Part shown: piece after piece, positions 61,876-64,000 of the stretch
Position numbering within the stretch: the stretch's first letter is position 1
Layout: every line of letters begins with the position of its first letter
Assembly (NCBI RefSeq): GCF_000698575.1
Contig: NZ_JFHD01000015.1
Location: 1 to 64,000, forward strand
DNA length: 64,000 nt
Reading direction: 5' to 3'
Source of the DNA: Caballeronia zhejiangensis
GTDB taxonomy: Bacteria; Pseudomonadota; Gammaproteobacteria; Burkholderiales; Burkholderiaceae
The notes under the pieces: generated by a model
Database searches by the model: none
What the model was told of the DNA's origin: nothing
What the model saw: the letters and a program-made list of their open reading frames with translations, nothing else
Made by a program: the position numbers and the translations under genes

Positions 61876-63051
61876 ATGACCTCTCACGATCATTCTTTCG
61901 CGCCGCTCACGATTCGCGGCCGCAATCTGCTGCCGATCGTGCAGGGCGGCATGGGCGTCGGCATTTCCGCGCATCGGCTCGCGGGCAGCGTCGCGCGAGA
62001 AGGCGCGGTCGGCACCATCGCGAGCATCGACTTGCGTCATCATCACGAAGACTTGCTCGCCATGTGCCGCGAAGACCACTCGCGGCCGACGCTCGAGCGC
62101 GCCAACCTCATCGCGCTCGCGCGCGAGATCAAGTCGGCGCGCGAGTTGTCGCAAGGACGCGGCATGATCGCCGTGAACGTGATGAAAGCCGTGAGCGCGC
62201 ACGCCGATTACGTGCGCGTGGCGTGCGAAGAGGGCGCCGATGCCATCGTGATGGGCGCGGGCCTGCCGCTCGACTTGCCCGATCTCACGCAAGGTTGCGA
62301 TATCGCGCTCATTCCGATTCTCTCCGATAGCCGCGGCGTCACGCTCGTCCTCAAGAAATGGATGAAGAAAGGCCGCTTGCCCGACGCCATCGTGATCGAG
62401 CATCCCGGACACGCGGGTGGCCATCTCGGCGTCGCGGACGTCGCCGATATGAACGACGAGCGCTTCGGCTTCGAGCGCGTTCTGAAGGAACTCGATGCAT
62501 CGTTTGCGGCGCTCGGACTCAAGCGCGAAGACGTGCCGGTGATCGTCGCGGGCGGCATCAACAGCCATGAAGCCGTGCGCAAGTGGCTCACGGCCGGCGC
62601 CAACGGCGTGCAGGTCGGCACGCCGTTCGCCGTCACCGAGGAAGGCGACGCGCATCCGGAGTTCAAGCGCGTGCTGGTCGAGGCGGAGCCCGACGATATC
62701 GTCGAGTTCATCAGCGTGACCGGCCTGCCCGCGCGCGCCGTCAAGACGCCGTGGCTCATGCGCTATCTGCGTAACGAAGAACGCATTCGAACGAAAATCG
62801 GCGCGCGCAAACAGACGTGTCCGTCGGCGCTCGAATGCCTGAGCGCGTGCGGCTTGCGCGATGGCATCGAGAAATTCGGGCATTTCTGCATCGATACGCG
62901 GCTTGCCGCGGCATTGCGGGGCGACGTCGGCAATGGACTGTTCTTCCGCGGGCGCGAAAAACTGCCGTTCGGCGCAGCGATCCGCAACGTGCGCGATCTG
63001 ATCGAACTCCTGTTGACGGGCGCGACGAAATCGTCCCCGGCGGCGTGCTGA
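61876..63051 (+). CDS. Nitronate monooxygenase-like flavoprotein (NPD family)
   Basis: A 391-residue TIM-barrel flavoenzyme. LLPIVQGGMGVGISAHRLAG, IAVNVMKAVS, IEHPGHAGGHLG, IVAGGINSHEAVRKWLTAGA and GVQVGTPF form the FMN-binding barrel; the His in HAGGHLG is in the position of the catalytic His of nitronate monooxygenases. A Cys-rich part (CPSALECLSACG) lies near the C-terminus. It lies just after narL, so a role in detoxifying nitro compounds or nitrosative by-products is plausible. An in-frame ATG at 61849 would add 9 residues. Confidence 0.82.
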   Translation: MTSHDHSFAPLTIRGRNLLPIVQGGMGVGISAHRLAGSVAREGAVGTIASIDLRHHHEDLLAMCREDHSRPTLERANLIALAREIKSARELSQGRGMIAVNVMKAVSAHADYVRVACEEGADAIVMGAGLPLDLPDLTQGCDIALIPILSDSRGVTLVLKKWMKKGRLPDAIVIEHPGHAGGHLGVADVADMNDERFGFERVLKELDASFAALGLKREDVPVIVAGGINSHEAVRKWLTAGANGVQVGTPFAVTEEGDAHPEFKRVLVEAEPDDIVEFISVTGLPARAVKTPWLMRYLRNEERIRTKIGARKQTCPSALECLSACGLRDGIEKFGHFCIDTRLAAALRGDVGNGLFFRGREKLPFGAAIRNVRDLIELLLTGATKSSPAAC

Positions 63052-63094
63052 GAAGCGGAAACATCGTGTTTCGCTGCGAGCCGTGACCGATCGT

Positions 63095-63119
63095 CCCGTT
63101 CCTATTGGCTCGGAACGGG
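63095..63119 (+). terminator. Stem-loop after nitronate monooxygenase-like gene
   Basis: CCCGTTCC (63095-63102) pairs with GGAACGGG (63112-63119) around 9 bases, with weaker outer pairing. No T-run follows, so it may be an inefficient terminator. Confidence 0.4.
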
Positions 63120-63178
63120 GCCGATCTTAGGCTTGATGCCGATTGGCTCGCACGCCGCAATCCACGGAGTACCGCACG

Positions 63179-63400
63179 ATGTCGAAGCGCTTTCCCCTGA
63201 ACCCAAAGCATCCCGAGCGCAATTGCTGGGGTTGCGATCACTATTGCGCGACGGACGCCATGCGTTGCGGAAACGGTTCGAGCCGGACGCAGCATCCGGC
63301 CGAGTTGCTTGGCGAAGACTGGTACGAGCAAGGCGATTGGGGCCTCGAAATCGCCGACAACGCCAAGTCGATTCAACCGTCCGTCGCCAAAGCGCGCTGA
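63179..63400 (+). CDS. DUF3079 small Cys-rich protein
   Basis: A 73-residue protein. GGAG precedes the ATG at 63179. It begins MSKRFPLNPKHPERNCWGCD and has Cys16, Cys19, Cys23 and Cys30, a set able to bind one metal. WGLEIADNAKSIQP closes it. This matches the DUF3079 family, common in Burkholderia and Pseudomonas and of unknown function. It converges on the ccmI-like gene with a 9-base gap. Confidence 0.8.
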   Translation: MSKRFPLNPKHPERNCWGCDHYCATDAMRCGNGSSRTQHPAELLGEDWYEQGDWGLEIADNAKSIQPSVAKAR

Positions 63401-63409
63401 ATCGCGACT

Positions 63410-64000
63410 TCAGCGCACGATTTCGCCGATCGTCAGTTCAATCACGCCCGCATCTTTCGTCGATACCCGTCCGCTCGATCCGCTCAGATCGCCGGGCGAT
63501 GGCCGCGCTTTCCCGGACGCCGACACGCGCGCAGCGATGTCGATGCGCTCGAAATCCGAGAGGCGGCGGTTCGGCGTCATCGACATTGAATCGTTGAGAT
63601 AAACCGTCGCAGGAAGCTGGTTCGCGCTCAGGCGCTGGACCGCGATCGGCATGCGTGAGCCATCGTCGGCGAGCGCGTAGACGAAGACCGTATCCGTTGG
63701 ACGGACGCGCGACGCGAACTCAGGGCTCAACTGCACGCGGACTTCGACCGACGCCGAACCGGTGCCGTCCGCGATCGCCCGCACTTCGTCGATATTCTTC
63801 TGCGCCTGCTGCGCGATCTGCGGCGCGAGATCCGGCACCTGCCTCAAACGCTCCCAGTATCCGATGGCTTGCGTGTATTCGCGCCGGTCGAATGCCGCCG
63901 ATGCAGCCAGCGCCAGCGCCTTCGGCTGCGTCGCGTCGAGCGCGAGCGCCGAGTGGGGATGACCTTCAGCGCCGCGTCGTTGAGATCGCCGCCGTTCGCG
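63410..64000 (-). CDS. ccmI: Cytochrome c biogenesis CcmI-like protein, 3' part, apparent frameshift
   Basis: The 3' portion of a minus-strand gene that enters at the right edge. The visible frame reads ALALDATQPKALALAASAAF, then FDRREYTQAIGYWERLRQVP (a TPR unit), and a C-terminal beta domain with VRVQLSPEFASRVRPTDTVF and PVQRLSANQLPATVYLNDS-like sequence, ending IGEIVR. This fits the TPR and C-terminal part of CcmI, a heme lyase component for c-type cytochromes. Upstream of GHPHSALALD the reading NGGDLNDAALKVIP continues in another frame, so one base appears lost near 63955-63958. Confidence 0.7.
   Translation of the reverse strand, partial: RERRRSQRRGAEGHPHSALALDATQPKALALAASAAFDRREYTQAIGYWERLRQVPDLAPQIAQQAQKNIDEVRAIADGTGSASVEVRVQLSPEFASRVRPTDTVFVYALADDGSRMPIAVQRLSANQLPATVYLNDSMSMTPNRRLSDFERIDIAARVSASGKARPSPGDLSGSSGRVSTKDAGVIELTIGEIVR

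Overview
The window is about 64 kb of high-GC DNA from a beta-proteobacterium of the Burkholderiaceae, most likely Paraburkholderia or Caballeronia. Supporting signs are a Burkholderia-type CdiA/BcpA contact-dependent inhibition (CDI) remnant, a cyoABCD quinol oxidase, a narK1K2GHJI-narXL nitrate respiration island, a DUF3079 gene, an EmrAB-NodT efflux operon and many IclR/TetR-controlled catabolic clusters. No rRNA, tRNA, CRISPR array or intact insertion sequence was seen.

Layout. 1-5.4 kb: a truncated Gly/Ser-rich secreted protein, a secreted trypsin-like protease, a TetR regulator, a 75-aa protein and an aromatic-acid symporter. 5.4-12.6 kb: a CHASE3-GAF hybrid histidine kinase with three receivers, a lone dihydrolipoamide dehydrogenase carrying its own lipoyl domain, then a DUF2325 protein next to a ModE-like DNA-binding domain. 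12.7-17.3 kb: a wrecked CDI locus with a cdiA 5' fragment, an apparently intact colicin E3-like toxin tail plus immunity gene, repeated pre-toxin segments and a scrap of the outer-membrane transporter cdiB. 17.5-21.6 kb: a small molybdopterin oxidoreductase with a coupled 52-aa Cys protein, a chloroperoxidase-type hydrolase, an MFS exporter and a beta-propeller lipoprotein. 21.6-30.9 kb: a ROK-controlled sugar ABC importer, a free-methionine-R-sulfoxide reductase, an orphan sugar-binding protein, an FAH-family enzyme with its IclR regulator, and a Usp. 31-35.5 kb: EmrA-EmrB-NodT efflux. 35.5-39.4 kb: small hypotheticals, a lone receiver, a serine hydrolase and a UbiB-like pseudokinase. 39.5-42.9 kb: an IclR-controlled operon (cupin dioxygenase, MFS, SDR). 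43-47 kb: cyoABCD. 47.2-48.9 kb: three minus-strand lipoprotein genes, two of them cell-wall factors (RlpA and a degenerate LytM factor). 49.2-61.8 kb: an ABC ATPase pseudogene, then the nitrate respiration genes and their two-component system. 61.9-64 kb: a nitronate monooxygenase-like gene, DUF3079 and the 3' end of a ccmI-like gene with an apparent frameshift.

How it fits together. The right third is respiratory: a bo3-type oxidase for oxygen, and nitrate uptake, reduction and sensing (NarX-NarL) for low oxygen. Nitrate reductase needs molybdenum cofactor. Two 24-bp sites built to the ModE-box plan lie in the left part, one before the DUF2325 gene beside the ModE-like regulator and one before the molybdopterin oxidoreductase, suggesting a small local molybdenum-linked regulon. 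The left and centre parts are mostly self-contained catabolic or transport units, each with its own repressor and a visible operator-like palindrome. The most unusual items are the degenerate CDI locus with a surviving toxin/immunity pair, the ModE-box pair, and a UbiB-family protein that has lost its kinase motifs.
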